DNA of 64,000 bases from JAUVDZ01 sp042568205 (GTDB lineage: Bacteria; Patescibacteriota; Gracilibacteria; UBA1369; PNNO01), in assembly GCA_042568205.1 (NCBI GenBank), contig JBHPJE010000004.1, positions 1 to 64,000 of the forward strand, in the 5' to 3' direction. Within the stretch, counting starts at the first letter, position 1. Every line of letters begins with the position of its first letter. The translations under genes were made by a program, and so were the position numbers. Of the stretch, positions 7,635 to 14,120 are shown in pieces. The notes beneath the pieces were generated by a model, which ran no database searches, was not told the origin of the DNA, and saw only the letters and a list, made by a program, of their open reading frames with translations.

Positions 7635-9944
7635 TTAATTTTTATCAGGATCGATTTCGCTATCTATTTCTTCTGGTTTGTAATCTTCTGGTAATTCACT
7701 AAGAATATCATCAAAACGCTGCTCGTTAATTATTATTTCTCTAATAACTGGATCTAAATCCATAATTCGTTCTAGCTCTTCAGTTTGATCAGCATCAAGA
7801 TGTCCCTGCTGCAATGCTGTATAATAATAATATGCAACGGCTTTTTTTAAATTGATATCGATTTCCATGGCCCTCTCTATCATTTCTTTCTCTTCTTCAG
7901 TTACAGTTTCTGAGCCATTGCCTGTATATGTCCAAAAAAGGTCTAACATTCTGGCACTCTCTTCCTCAAAACCATTTTCTCCATATCCTTCTAACATTTT
8001 AGTGTATTCATCGCTTAACATTTCACAGTTATACAGATAGGTTAAAAGTCTTATTCCAAGTATTTCTGCTGCACTAATAGCTTCATCTGAGGCGTTGAGT
8101 AAATCAGGATTTAGCAATAAATGAGATATAAAATCTGGACTATCCCCATGTATCTCTGAAGCTTTTATGAGTTTTTCATTGCCAGACTTATTACTTCCGA
8201 TTACAAAACCTCTAACAATTGGGTCTATTCTACATATACTCATTAATTCATCAATTTGGATTGCACTGAGAAGCCCTTTTTCCCGAGCTTCAAATAAGTA
8301 TACACCAACAACCCTTTTAAAATCTGGATCGGCATCCATGGCCTTTTTAATAACGTCCTTCTCTATGTCAGCTAGAGTAGGATGTTCTGGATGGTTCCCT
8401 ACATATTTTATCATTTGAGTCTTTAAATCTTCACACTCCATTACAAAAGCAACTTTCTCATCTACATCTATCTCATCCAATGCTCTAAGTTTTACTCGGG
8501 CACCTAAAGTTTTACAAACTTCCATAAGCGCCATAGGGCTAACGTTGAGAAGTTTTGCCGCTTCTATTGCTTCTGGTGTAGGATTGAGTTTTTCGTCTTC
8601 TTCATTATCAACTGCTGATTTTTTACTACTAAATTCACCTTTTTCAGCTTTTTCTATTAATTCTAATGCATCTATTATTTCAGCTATTTCGTCACTTACG
8701 TCAACATCTAAGCTCTCTTCTAAATTTAAAATATCTTCTAAAGTGATTTCTGTTGTATCAAAATTTTGTAAGACCCATTCATGTAACGAGAGAGCATAGC
8801 ACTCCTCAAGTGCAAATTTAAAGTCAGGGTCTACTTCCATGGCCTTTTTTAGCCTCTCCTGCTCTTCCTCAGACAATGGATTATTGTTGAAGCCTTTGTA
8901 CGAAAAAATTCTACTCTGAAATTTTCTTACTTCTCTTACAAACTCACAATCAACAGATTTGTCGATTAGCGTCTCTAATTCATCCTGCAATTCTTGCCTT
9001 ACTGTACCTTTTAAATACATTAGTACAAGAGGATTTACCTTAAGAATTTTTGCTGCTTCCAGGGTTTCTGGCTTTCCATTTATAAGGCTAGGTTTTTCCA
9101 TCAATCTCTGAGCACGGTTATTAACGCTTACATCTTCGAACTCAGCTCTTATTCTATTTCTGATATCTCCTGGCTGTCCTTTGAAAATTTCATTTAATTT
9201 TCTTTTCTGCTCTCGATTTGGATATTTATAACCTAAAAATTGAAAGCACCTTATAGTTATGCTTTGTTTAAATTCATAACTAAGTTCCATGGCCCATTCA
9301 ATTTTCACTACTTCCTCATCAGAAATTTTATCATGCATATGAGTCGTATATGCAATAATTGAAGTTGAAAATTTCTTGTACTCCTTTGCAAAATCGCATT
9401 CAGAGATGTTTTTTATGTCCAAAAAAAGTTTCCCTGCTAATTCACCTTCAAGCTTTAATAAATAAAGTAAATATGTCAGAGGACTCACACCTAAAATTTC
9501 TGCAACTCTCAATTGTTCAGGTGTAGGTTTTAGTGCTTGGGGATCCTTTAATAATTCCTCTATATAGTCTGGATTGTTTGTTTTAATTGAAGTTCCCTCA
9601 TTCATTTTTAATGCAAAAGCTGGATCAATCTCTAATGCTTTTTCTATCCTCTCTCTATCTTTATCTTTTAATATTCCTGGTGGATAAAAACCTCTATATT
9701 CTAATGTTTTTTCTGTAAATTCTTGATAATCTCTTACAAATTGACAATCAGGACTGTTGAAAATTTCATCTTCTAACTTATCCCTTAAATCATGTGGTAG
9801 TAGATTTTCGAAATACATAAGTGCTAAAGTGCTTACTTTCAGCACATGAGCAGCTGCCACGGTTGGTAAAGGAGCGTTTAGTTTTGTAGAATCAATTAGT
9901 AGCTCCTCGATATAGTCAGGATTTGTTGTATCTTTTACTTCCAT
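7635..9944 (-). CDS. Five-fold repeat protein (769 aa), unknown
   Basis: This acidic helical protein is built of five diverged repeats of roughly 105-115 residues, at about 8-120, 124-235, 280-390, 453-555 and 602-710. Each begins with a segment like AAKILKVNPLVLMYLKG (residues 297-313) and ends with one like ERLKKAMEVDPDFK (363-376). Several repeats open with NPDYIEELL. There is no signal peptide or membrane segment, so it is probably cytoplasmic. Repeat scaffolds of this kind often bind other proteins, but that is inference. It lies 15 bases after the sigma-like gene and 11 bases before the 160-aa gene, so all three share one transcript inside cassette 2. Confidence 0.8.
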   Translation of the reverse strand: MEVKDTTNPDYIEELLIDSTKLNAPLPTVAAAHVLKVSTLALMYFENLLPHDLRDKLEDEIFNSPDCQFVRDYQEFTEKTLEYRGFYPPGILKDKDRERIEKALEIDPAFALKMNEGTSIKTNNPDYIEELLKDPQALKPTPEQLRVAEILGVSPLTYLLYLLKLEGELAGKLFLDIKNISECDFAKEYKKFSTSIIAYTTHMHDKISDEEVVKIEWAMELSYEFKQSITIRCFQFLGYKYPNREQKRKLNEIFKGQPGDIRNRIRAEFEDVSVNNRAQRLMEKPSLINGKPETLEAAKILKVNPLVLMYLKGTVRQELQDELETLIDKSVDCEFVREVRKFQSRIFSYKGFNNNPLSEEEQERLKKAMEVDPDFKFALEECYALSLHEWVLQNFDTTEITLEDILNLEESLDVDVSDEIAEIIDALELIEKAEKGEFSSKKSAVDNEEDEKLNPTPEAIEAAKLLNVSPMALMEVCKTLGARVKLRALDEIDVDEKVAFVMECEDLKTQMIKYVGNHPEHPTLADIEKDVIKKAMDADPDFKRVVGVYLFEAREKGLLSAIQIDELMSICRIDPIVRGFVIGSNKSGNEKLIKASEIHGDSPDFISHLLLNPDLLNASDEAISAAEILGIRLLTYLYNCEMLSDEYTKMLEGYGENGFEEESARMLDLFWTYTGNGSETVTEEEKEMIERAMEIDINLKKAVAYYYYTALQQGHLDADQTEELERIMDLDPVIREIIINEQRFDDILSELPEDYKPEEIDSEIDPDKN

Positions 9945-9959
9945 AATTTAAGCAGTTAC

Positions 9960-10574
9960 TTAATTATTATAAGCATCCTTAGTTCTAATATTATGATGAT
10001 CTAAATACCAATTAAGATTATCTGTGATTGGTTGTTGTAAAATTATATCTTTTGCTCTTTTTCTCCATTGTGCTATTAAATCTTTACTAGCCTCAGGAAA
10101 TTCAGTCATAGCAGCAGAATAACCTACAGTAAAAGATAAAAGAAAACATCTTAATTGCTTTACTTGTGTTTCTCTAAAATCTCCACTTTCAATAAGCCCA
10201 TTTACAACAACTGTTAACTCCTGTTTAGCAATTTTTCGTTTGGTTTCAGCAACGATTTCGTCGATATCTGCTTTCAATTTTTCTTTTTCTCTTTCCTCTC
10301 TCCTTGCTTGAGCTTCTTTCTTTTTAATCTGATCAATAGCCCAATACTTCCATGTTCGGTATGCATAACCTTTAGGATTATCCATTTCTCCACCTGATAC
10401 TATTAAAATCTTCTTATAGAGCACCTCAAGGGTGTTCATATTATATGTAATTTGAGGATAATTAATTGCTATTTCTTCAATCCCTTGCTGAATACAAGTA
10501 ATGAGTAATTTCTTTCTTAAATCTGAAGATTCATCCTGAGTCTCAGTAGCCAAATTGTGTTTAGCGTTTTCCAT
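9960..10574 (-). CDS. Diverged sigma-70 (ECF-like) factor, putative
   Basis: A 204-residue protein. Residues about 82-104 (NPKGYAYRTWKYWAIDQIKKK) match the layout of ECF sigma region 2.4 (NPxxYLYRIARNxAIDxxRR). Residues about 150-175 (GYSAAMTEFPEASKDLIAQWRKRAKDI) match the helix-turn-helix of region 4 (GYSYEEIAExLGxSxGTVKSRLxRAR), with a Lys/Glu-rich linker between. Overall length is right for an ECF sigma factor. The motif match is by eye and the helix-turn-helix is degenerate, so a phage-style regulator is also possible. It is the first gene of the minus-strand operon of cassette 2 and is divergent from the TrmB-like regulator, with shared candidate operators between them. Start context is TAATATATATGG, with no Shine-Dalgarno. 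Confidence 0.6.
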   Translation of the reverse strand: MENAKHNLATETQDESSDLRKKLLITCIQQGIEEIAINYPQITYNMNTLEVLYKKILIVSGGEMDNPKGYAYRTWKYWAIDQIKKKEAQARREEREKEKLKADIDEIVAETKRKIAKQELTVVVNGLIESGDFRETQVKQLRCFLLSFTVGYSAAMTEFPEASKDLIAQWRKRAKDIILQQPITDNLNWYLDHHNIRTKDAYNN

Positions 10575-10627
10575 ATATATTAGTTAAGTATAAATCTTCG
10601 ATGAATTGTTGATTTATTCAAGATACA

Positions 10628-10656
10628 ACTTTAATGCCATTCGACACATATGTCAA
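10628..10656 (-). promoter_or_regulatory. Promoter for the sigma-like operon (minus strand)
   Basis: Reading the minus strand: TTGACA (10656-10651), a 17-base spacer and TAAAGT (10633-10628). The start codon is 54 bases beyond the -10 box. Confidence 0.6.
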
Positions 10657-10734
10657 TGAATATATGTCAAATGCTCAACTATGACCACTTTTTATGCTTG
10701 AATATACAATTTATTCTGTCAACAAATTTTGACA
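10651..10734. promoter_or_regulatory. Candidate operator cluster of TGTCAA/TTGACA half-sites
   Basis: Four copies of the same hexamer lie between the two divergent promoters: TGTCAA at 10651, 10665 and 10717, and TTGACA at 10729. The last two form an inverted repeat around a 6-base spacer (TGTCAA-CAAATT-TTGACA) that overlaps the -35 box of the TrmB-like gene. They could be binding sites for that regulator. They are also -35 hexamers, so part of the pattern may simply be promoter sequence. Confidence 0.45.
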
Positions 10735-10757
10735 ACATGCGCATTTAATGATAGAAT
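10729..10757 (+). promoter_or_regulatory. Promoter for the TrmB-like regulator
   Basis: TTGACA (10729-10734), 17 bases and TAGAAT (10752-10757), 28 bases before the ATG at 10786. Confidence 0.75.
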
Positions 10758-10785
10758 GTGTTCATATATATAATTTAAATTACTA

Positions 10786-11589
10786 ATGATAGAGAATATC
10801 CTCAAAAACATTGGCCTAAAACGAAAGGAAATTAAAATTTACCTAGCTTTATTGCCTCTTGGTAGCGCTCCTGCCTCTGTATTAGGTAAACAAACCAACA
10901 TTAGTAGAAGCACCGCTCATTACACCTGCAAACAACTTGAACAAAAGGGCCTTGTAAGTTCTACTTTTAAAAAAAATACTGATTATTTTAATGCTGAGCC
11001 ACCTGATAAATTACAATTAATTGTGGATAGAAAAATAAAAAAATTGGAGGTTGATAAAGAAGAACTACATCGGATGTCGAGTAATTTGATGAGGTTGATT
11101 AATCCTCAAGCAGTTTTGCCAAAAATGCGCTTCTACGAAGGTGTTGACGGATTAATATCATTATTTAATGATGAGTTAACCTTAAAGGAAGATGAAATTT
11201 TATATGGGGCGCATAGATACTTTAGGGATTCCCCAAAAGAATTGGTAGATTACTTTCAAAATACTTATGATAAAAAGAGAGAAAAACAAAAATACCAGTC
11301 ATATTCAATTAGGACAAATATACCAGAGGCTATTGAAAGAAGTAAGTTAGACAAGGTAATAAATCGGACATCACTTTTTATTCCTGAAAAAGAATTCCCT
11401 TTCGAATCCTCTTTTCAAATCTATAAGAATAAAATTGTATTTTATTCTTTACAAAAATCAGATTTAACAGGAGTACTTATAGAAAATGATCATATGAAAA
11501 CAACAATGCTAAGTTTATTTCGCATGGCCTGGAATTATGCAAAAACCCTTAAAATCAACAAAGGTTTCAAGAATATTCCAACTTTATAA
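10786..11589 (+). CDS. TrmB-family transcriptional regulator
   Basis: A 267-residue protein with an N-terminal winged helix-turn-helix (about residues 1-75): GLKRKEIKIYLALLPLGSAP, then ASVLGKQTNISRSTAHYTCKQLEQKGLV. This is typical of TrmB-like regulators, in which the domain is followed by a coiled linker (about 80-110) and a C-terminal ligand or effector domain (about 115-255, starting MRFYEGVDGLISLF). These regulators are common in archaea and in CPR bacteria; ligands are often sugars but cannot be read here. It is divergent from the sigma-like operon, has a strong promoter, and inverted TGTCAA/TTGACA sites overlap its own -35 box, which suggests autoregulation. It ends 5 bases before repeat R3. 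Confidence 0.85.
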   Translation: MIENILKNIGLKRKEIKIYLALLPLGSAPASVLGKQTNISRSTAHYTCKQLEQKGLVSSTFKKNTDYFNAEPPDKLQLIVDRKIKKLEVDKEELHRMSSNLMRLINPQAVLPKMRFYEGVDGLISLFNDELTLKEDEILYGAHRYFRDSPKELVDYFQNTYDKKREKQKYQSYSIRTNIPEAIERSKLDKVINRTSLFIPEKEFPFESSFQIYKNKIVFYSLQKSDLTGVLIENDHMKTTMLSLFRMAWNYAKTLKINKGFKNIPTL

Positions 11590-11594
11590 TTCCT

Positions 11595-11630
11595 GTTCGA
11601 ACAAACACTAAACACTCACCCCATTGAAAT
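11595..11630 (+). repeat. Right-end tRNA-derived repeat R3
   Basis: Identical over 36 bases to repeat R2 at 7105-7140 (GTTCGAAC ... CACTCACCCCATTGAAAT). It closes the sigma-like/TrmB cassette. Confidence 0.9.
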
Positions 11631-11638
11631 TGGCTTGT

Positions 11639-12082
11639 TTAAGCTGTTTTCGGTCTTTTCATTAACACTTTTGGACAAGTCCCCTCTCTATTATGACCAG
11701 TGATTTCAAAACCATGTTTTTTATAGAAAGATATTGCTCTATCGTTATTCTCATAAGTGTCTAAGTGTATTTCTTTACCTTTCTGAATTAAATCATTAAG
11801 AAGTTTTGAACCTATTCCAAGACTTTGATATTCAGGTAGGATATTGAGCAATCCTAGATGAATAATGTTGTTTTTTTCAGACCAACTAATTAAACCTATC
11901 TTTTTATTTTTATAAAAAACTATCTTATCTCTTTCATAATTGATCTTTTTGGGAATCTCTTTTTTTTCTTTTTCTTCATCCCAAGGCTTATATTGTTCAA
12001 TTATAGATTTAATTGTAGCTTTCCTAATTAAAAAATAGAATTCTGATTCATCTTTTTCGACATTTTTTAATTCAATATCCAT
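11639..12082 (-). CDS. GNAT-family N-acetyltransferase
   Basis: A 147-residue protein with the GNAT core. Motif A (ILPEYQSLGIGSKLLNDLI, about residues 84-102) carries the acetyl-CoA pyrophosphate loop QxxGxG. The C-terminal motif B (NDRAISFYKKHGFEITG, about 115-131) is the usual beta-bulge/helix region. The acceptor substrate cannot be predicted: small molecules, peptides and protein N-termini are all possible. It is the only gene of cassette 3, lies between repeats R3 and R4 and is transcribed towards R3. The start is the ATG in TAATATATATGG, the same leader as at the sigma-like gene at 10574. Confidence 0.85.
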   Translation of the reverse strand: MDIELKNVEKDESEFYFLIRKATIKSIIEQYKPWDEEKEKKEIPKKINYERDKIVFYKNKKIGLISWSEKNNIIHLGLLNILPEYQSLGIGSKLLNDLIQKGKEIHLDTYENNDRAISFYKKHGFEITGHNREGTCPKVLMKRPKTA

Positions 12083-12127
12083 ATATATTATTAAATGTAT
12101 ACAAATTTATATTAAATCATAAAACCA

Positions 12128-12250
12128 GTTCGAACAAATACTAAACACTCACCCCATTTATTTAGAGGCGCTGTTTTGGTTTATTTGAAGATGTTTGCGG
12201 CGGTTTGACCGAGGAGTGATGAGTATGTAGTGATTATGCGATGTTCGAAC
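12128..12250 (+). repeat. Composite repeat R4: right end joined to left-end long repeat
   Basis: GTTCGAACAAATACTAAA leads into CACTCACCCCATT (12146-12158), which continues as the second copy of the 105-bp left segment (12146-12250, matching 5931-6035 with 9 mismatches and no gaps). It ends in GTTCGAAC, so it has the right end of cassette 3 fused to the left end of cassette 4. The whole gap 12083-12383 holds this repeat, a promoter and a hairpin. Confidence 0.9.
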
Positions 12251-12253
12251 TTT

Positions 12254-12282
12254 TTGCCATATCTCATAATTGATGTTAAATT
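12254..12282 (+). promoter_or_regulatory. Probable promoter of cassette 4
   Basis: TTGCCA (12254-12259), 17 bases and TAAATT (12277-12282). It lies in the same position relative to the long repeat as the consensus promoter at 6038, but is decayed from it. Confidence 0.45.
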
Positions 12283-12322
12283 CAAATTGTTTGTTGGATA
12301 ATGAACGTCACAACCAAAAAGT

Positions 12323-12350
12323 GTAGGCGTTCGTTCAATACAACGCCTGC
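12323..12350 (+). promoter_or_regulatory. Leader hairpin upstream of the 96-aa gene
   Basis: GTAGGCGTT (12323-12331) can pair with AACGCCTGC (12342-12350) over 9 positions with one G-U pair. It sits between the cassette 4 promoter and the ATG at 12384. It lacks a proper U-run, so it may be a leader structure rather than a terminator. Confidence 0.4.
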
Positions 12351-12383
12351 TCTTTGAAGACTCACGCAGAAAGAGAAAAAAAT

Positions 12384-12674
12384 ATGCCTGCTAAACCGAA
12401 CACACCTCCACCTAAGATTCAAGTTAACACTGGGCAGAATACATTAAAAACTAACTGCTTGGCTGGTGCTTGGGGTAGAAATGATGGTGAAGACTCCATC
12501 GAAGGTTGCAAAGGTGATGCTAGCCATGAAGCAGTTTACGATGAGCTGTGGTCATTGAGATGCTGTAGCAATCCTGCCTGCCAGGAGTGGGCCAAAGGAT
12601 ATGTCGTCCGCGAAAGGAACAGAAACACCGTTCCAACTCTTCGTGGCGCACTGCAAGGCAAAATCGAGCTTTGA
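12384..12674 (+). CDS. Small Cys-containing protein (96 aa), unknown
   Basis: Starting at the ATG at 12384 this encodes 96 residues. A TTG at 12354 would add 10 residues, but the ATG with AAGAGAAAAAA before it is preferred. Features: a Pro-rich N-terminus, then C25, C42 and a CCSNPAC segment (about residues 60-66), followed by a basic C-terminus. The paired Cys could bind zinc or an iron-sulfur cluster. Nothing else identifies it. Its G+C content is visibly higher than that of neighbouring genes, consistent with acquired DNA. It belongs to cassette 4. Confidence 0.6.
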   Translation: MPAKPNTPPPKIQVNTGQNTLKTNCLAGAWGRNDGEDSIEGCKGDASHEAVYDELWSLRCCSNPACQEWAKGYVVRERNRNTVPTLRGALQGKIEL

Positions 12675-12680
12675 GCAGGA

Positions 12681-12718
12681 GTCAACTTACGATGAAGCGT
12701 GAGCATCGTGAGTTTGAC
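12681..12718 (+). terminator. Imperfect hairpin after the 96-aa gene
   Basis: GTCAACTTACGATG (12681-12694) can pair with CATCGTGAGTTTGAC (12704-12718) with a bulge and G-U pairs. It follows the stop codon by 6 bases, as a terminator would, but has no clear U-run. Confidence 0.4.
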
Positions 12719-12763
12719 CTAAATCAGTTTATTTGTCATATTCCCAAACCTTAATTTAGTTTC

Positions 12764-13104
12764 ATGAAAGGTGTAAAAATTTCGAATGCTTACAATGCGG
12801 TATTTGTTGTTATACTCCACGCATTGATTTTGGTAACGGTGTAGTGAAGCCTCCAATGACTCCATGTAATTTTCTTGAAGTAGAAGAAATTAAAGATAGA
12901 GCATTAAGTGCTGCAAATTGTACTATACATGATAAAAAGCGACCTGATATTTGTGAAGATTTCACAAACAGTCAGTTTGGAGGACCATGTACAAGAGGAC
13001 TTTTCTTTTGGAAAGAACATGTAGATAGAAATTTAGTTGATCTTGATAAAATTCCAGAAAAAGTACGTTTAATACTAGAAGGCATTTATAGTAGGACATC
13101 TTAA
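12764..13104 (+). pseudogene. YkgJ-like zinc/iron-chelating Cys protein, frameshifted near its start
   Basis: From the ATG at 12764 the frame reads MKGVK and then fails after 26 codons. Moving back one base within the A5 run (12775-12779) gives MKGVKNFECLQCGICCYTPR and continues in the long frame to 13104, about 113 residues. The restored protein has the full YkgJ/UPF0153 signature: FxCxxCGxCC at the N-terminus, then MTPCNFL, CTIHDKKRPDIC and a final C. The long frame is open back to a TAG at 12757 but offers no ATG, GTG or TTG before the Cys motif. A single missing A, real or from assembly, is the simplest explanation; slippage expression is possible but A5 is short. Family role: a proposed metal-binding protein, substrate unknown. 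Confidence 0.7.
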
Positions 13105-13108
13105 AACT

Positions 13109-13144
13109 GTTCGAACAACGTGTAAACACTCACCCCATTGAAAT
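13109..13144 (+). repeat. Right-end tRNA-derived repeat R5
   Basis: A 36-base unit GTTCGAAC...CACTCACCCCATTGAAAT, differing from R2 and R3 only in the spacer (AACGTGT in place of AAACACT). It closes the last cassette and ends the array. Confidence 0.85.
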
Positions 13145-13163
13145 TCGCTTTTTTGAGCTGTAG

Positions 13164-13191
13164 TTGTACATTAAATTCAAAATGGTATAAT
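13164..13191 (+). promoter_or_regulatory. Probable promoter for the 96-aa membrane protein gene
   Basis: TTGTAC (13164-13169), 16 bases and TATAAT (13186-13191), 29 bases before the ATG at 13220. Confidence 0.55.
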
Positions 13192-13219
13192 TTTATAATG
13201 TTAATTAACAATTATCCAC

Positions 13220-13510
13220 ATGGAAACAAAAGTTGTAAAATTTGAAATCGGAAAAATCTTAGCAATAATCATTGTAGTAATTGCAATTGCAGTGCTAGCA
13301 AGTTTTGTTGTTAAAAGTACGTTTTTCGGAGGTAACATTAAAACTGCACCTATTGAGCCTTTAATTGAAAAGATTGAGTTTGATCCAACAAAGCATGAGC
13401 TTGATAAAACCTTTATAATTGATGAAAGCATTAATGTGCCAATCAATTCTGGTGATGAATTATTAGATCAAGATGCTGACTTTAAGCCAGAATTTGAATC
13501 GCCAAAGTAA
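13220..13510 (+). CDS. Single-pass membrane protein (96 aa), unknown
   Basis: A 96-residue protein. A short cytoplasmic N-terminus (METKVVKFEIGK) leads into one hydrophobic helix (about residues 13-33, ILAIIIVVIAIAVLASFVV) and an acidic extracytoplasmic tail of about 60 residues with no Cys. The helix could be an uncleaved signal anchor. It lies just outside the cassette array and converges with the minus-strand gene ending at 13530. No family is recognised. Confidence 0.75.
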   Translation: METKVVKFEIGKILAIIIVVIAIAVLASFVVKSTFFGGNIKTAPIEPLIEKIEFDPTKHELDKTFIIDESINVPINSGDELLDQDADFKPEFESPK

Positions 13511-13530
13511 GCTACGATGGCGCTCTTTTT
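13500..13530 (+). terminator. Weak terminator overlapping the stop codon
   Basis: CGCCA (13500-13504) and TGGCG (13518-13522) form a short stem followed by CTCTTTTTTATT. It lies between convergent genes. Confidence 0.4.
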
Positions 13531-14096
13531 TATTCTCCTTTTAATATTTTTCTAAGTGCTTTATATGCTTCTTTATATTGCTTAGCGAAAGCTTCGCCAT
13601 CCTCTTTAGTAACGTGTGTGATATTTGGTATTTGATATTGTGGCTCAAAAGAACATGCGTCCCGAATCTCTTTTGGAAGTAATTTTGCAAATGTATTTAG
13701 TCTTTCACTGCCATAGCCACTACTTAATCCTGTTTCTGGGTCAACATACAAAATAGTTAGACATTCTCCTTGTTTTATTTCTTCAGGAGTGTACATAGTC
13801 CCATCATTCTCGCATGGAAACGCCCCTAGAAGTAATTTACAACCTTTAGGGTATTTTTCTCTTAAATTTCTAAAATTTTGTTTAAAATAATCTAATTTTG
13901 CTTCGAGTAATTCGTCAGACATAAAATCATCACCATATACCTCAAACACTTCTTGTAAATCCTCTAATGGTATTGATTCTGCTTGATCAACAGATATTGG
14001 GACTCCTGCATTATTGTATTCGACGAGGCGTTGCGACTCATTCAATATTGTCATTGCAACTATTGCATCACTTTGATTAAATTCTAATTTATTCAT
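13530..14096 (-). CDS. Hypothetical cytoplasmic protein (188 aa)
   Basis: A 188-residue soluble, acidic protein starting MNKLEFNQSDAIVAMTILNE, with no signal, membrane helix or recognised catalytic motif. Two Cys (in KGCKLLLGAFPCE) and a third (QGECLTILY) lie in the middle. It is 24 bases downstream of the giant kinase-like gene on the same strand and probably shares its transcript, so a role as its partner or substrate is conceivable but unproven. Confidence 0.75.
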   Translation of the reverse strand: MNKLEFNQSDAIVAMTILNESQRLVEYNNAGVPISVDQAESIPLEDLQEVFEVYGDDFMSDELLEAKLDYFKQNFRNLREKYPKGCKLLLGAFPCENDGTMYTPEEIKQGECLTILYVDPETGLSSGYGSERLNTFAKLLPKEIRDACSFEPQYQIPNITHVTKEDGEAFAKQYKEAYKALRKILKGE

Positions 14097-14120
14097 ATGT
14101 TTTTATGTTATTTATATTAA

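Larger units (their letters stand above)
5931..13144 (+). mobile_element. Array of cargo cassettes bounded by tRNA-His 3'-end repeats
   Basis: Starting at the tRNA-His 3' end, this region holds four gene blocks, each closed by a repeat of the form GTTCGAAC-A-rich spacer-CACTCACCCCATT (at 7105, 11595, 12128 and 13109). Blocks: 5942-7104 (radical SAM), 7141-11594 (sigma-like/TrmB unit), 11631-12127 (GNAT) and 12159-13108 (two small Cys-rich genes). Blocks 1 and 4 also begin with the same 105-bp left segment. Genes stop within a few bases of the repeats. This is the footprint expected of serial site-specific insertion at a tRNA gene, as known for genomic islands, but no integrase or transposase lies in the window. 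If mobile, the cassettes must be moved by an enzyme encoded elsewhere. Confidence 0.65.

Noticed and set aside
12354..12383. TTG start at 12354 for the small Cys protein
   Set aside because: An ATG 30 bases downstream has a purine-rich run before it, and the extra ten residues overlap the leader hairpin region.
5931..13144. Classical integron attC sites
   Set aside because: GTTCGAAC does not match the GTTRRRY/RYYYAAC core pair, and the repeats instead match the tRNA-His 3' end; no IntI gene is present.
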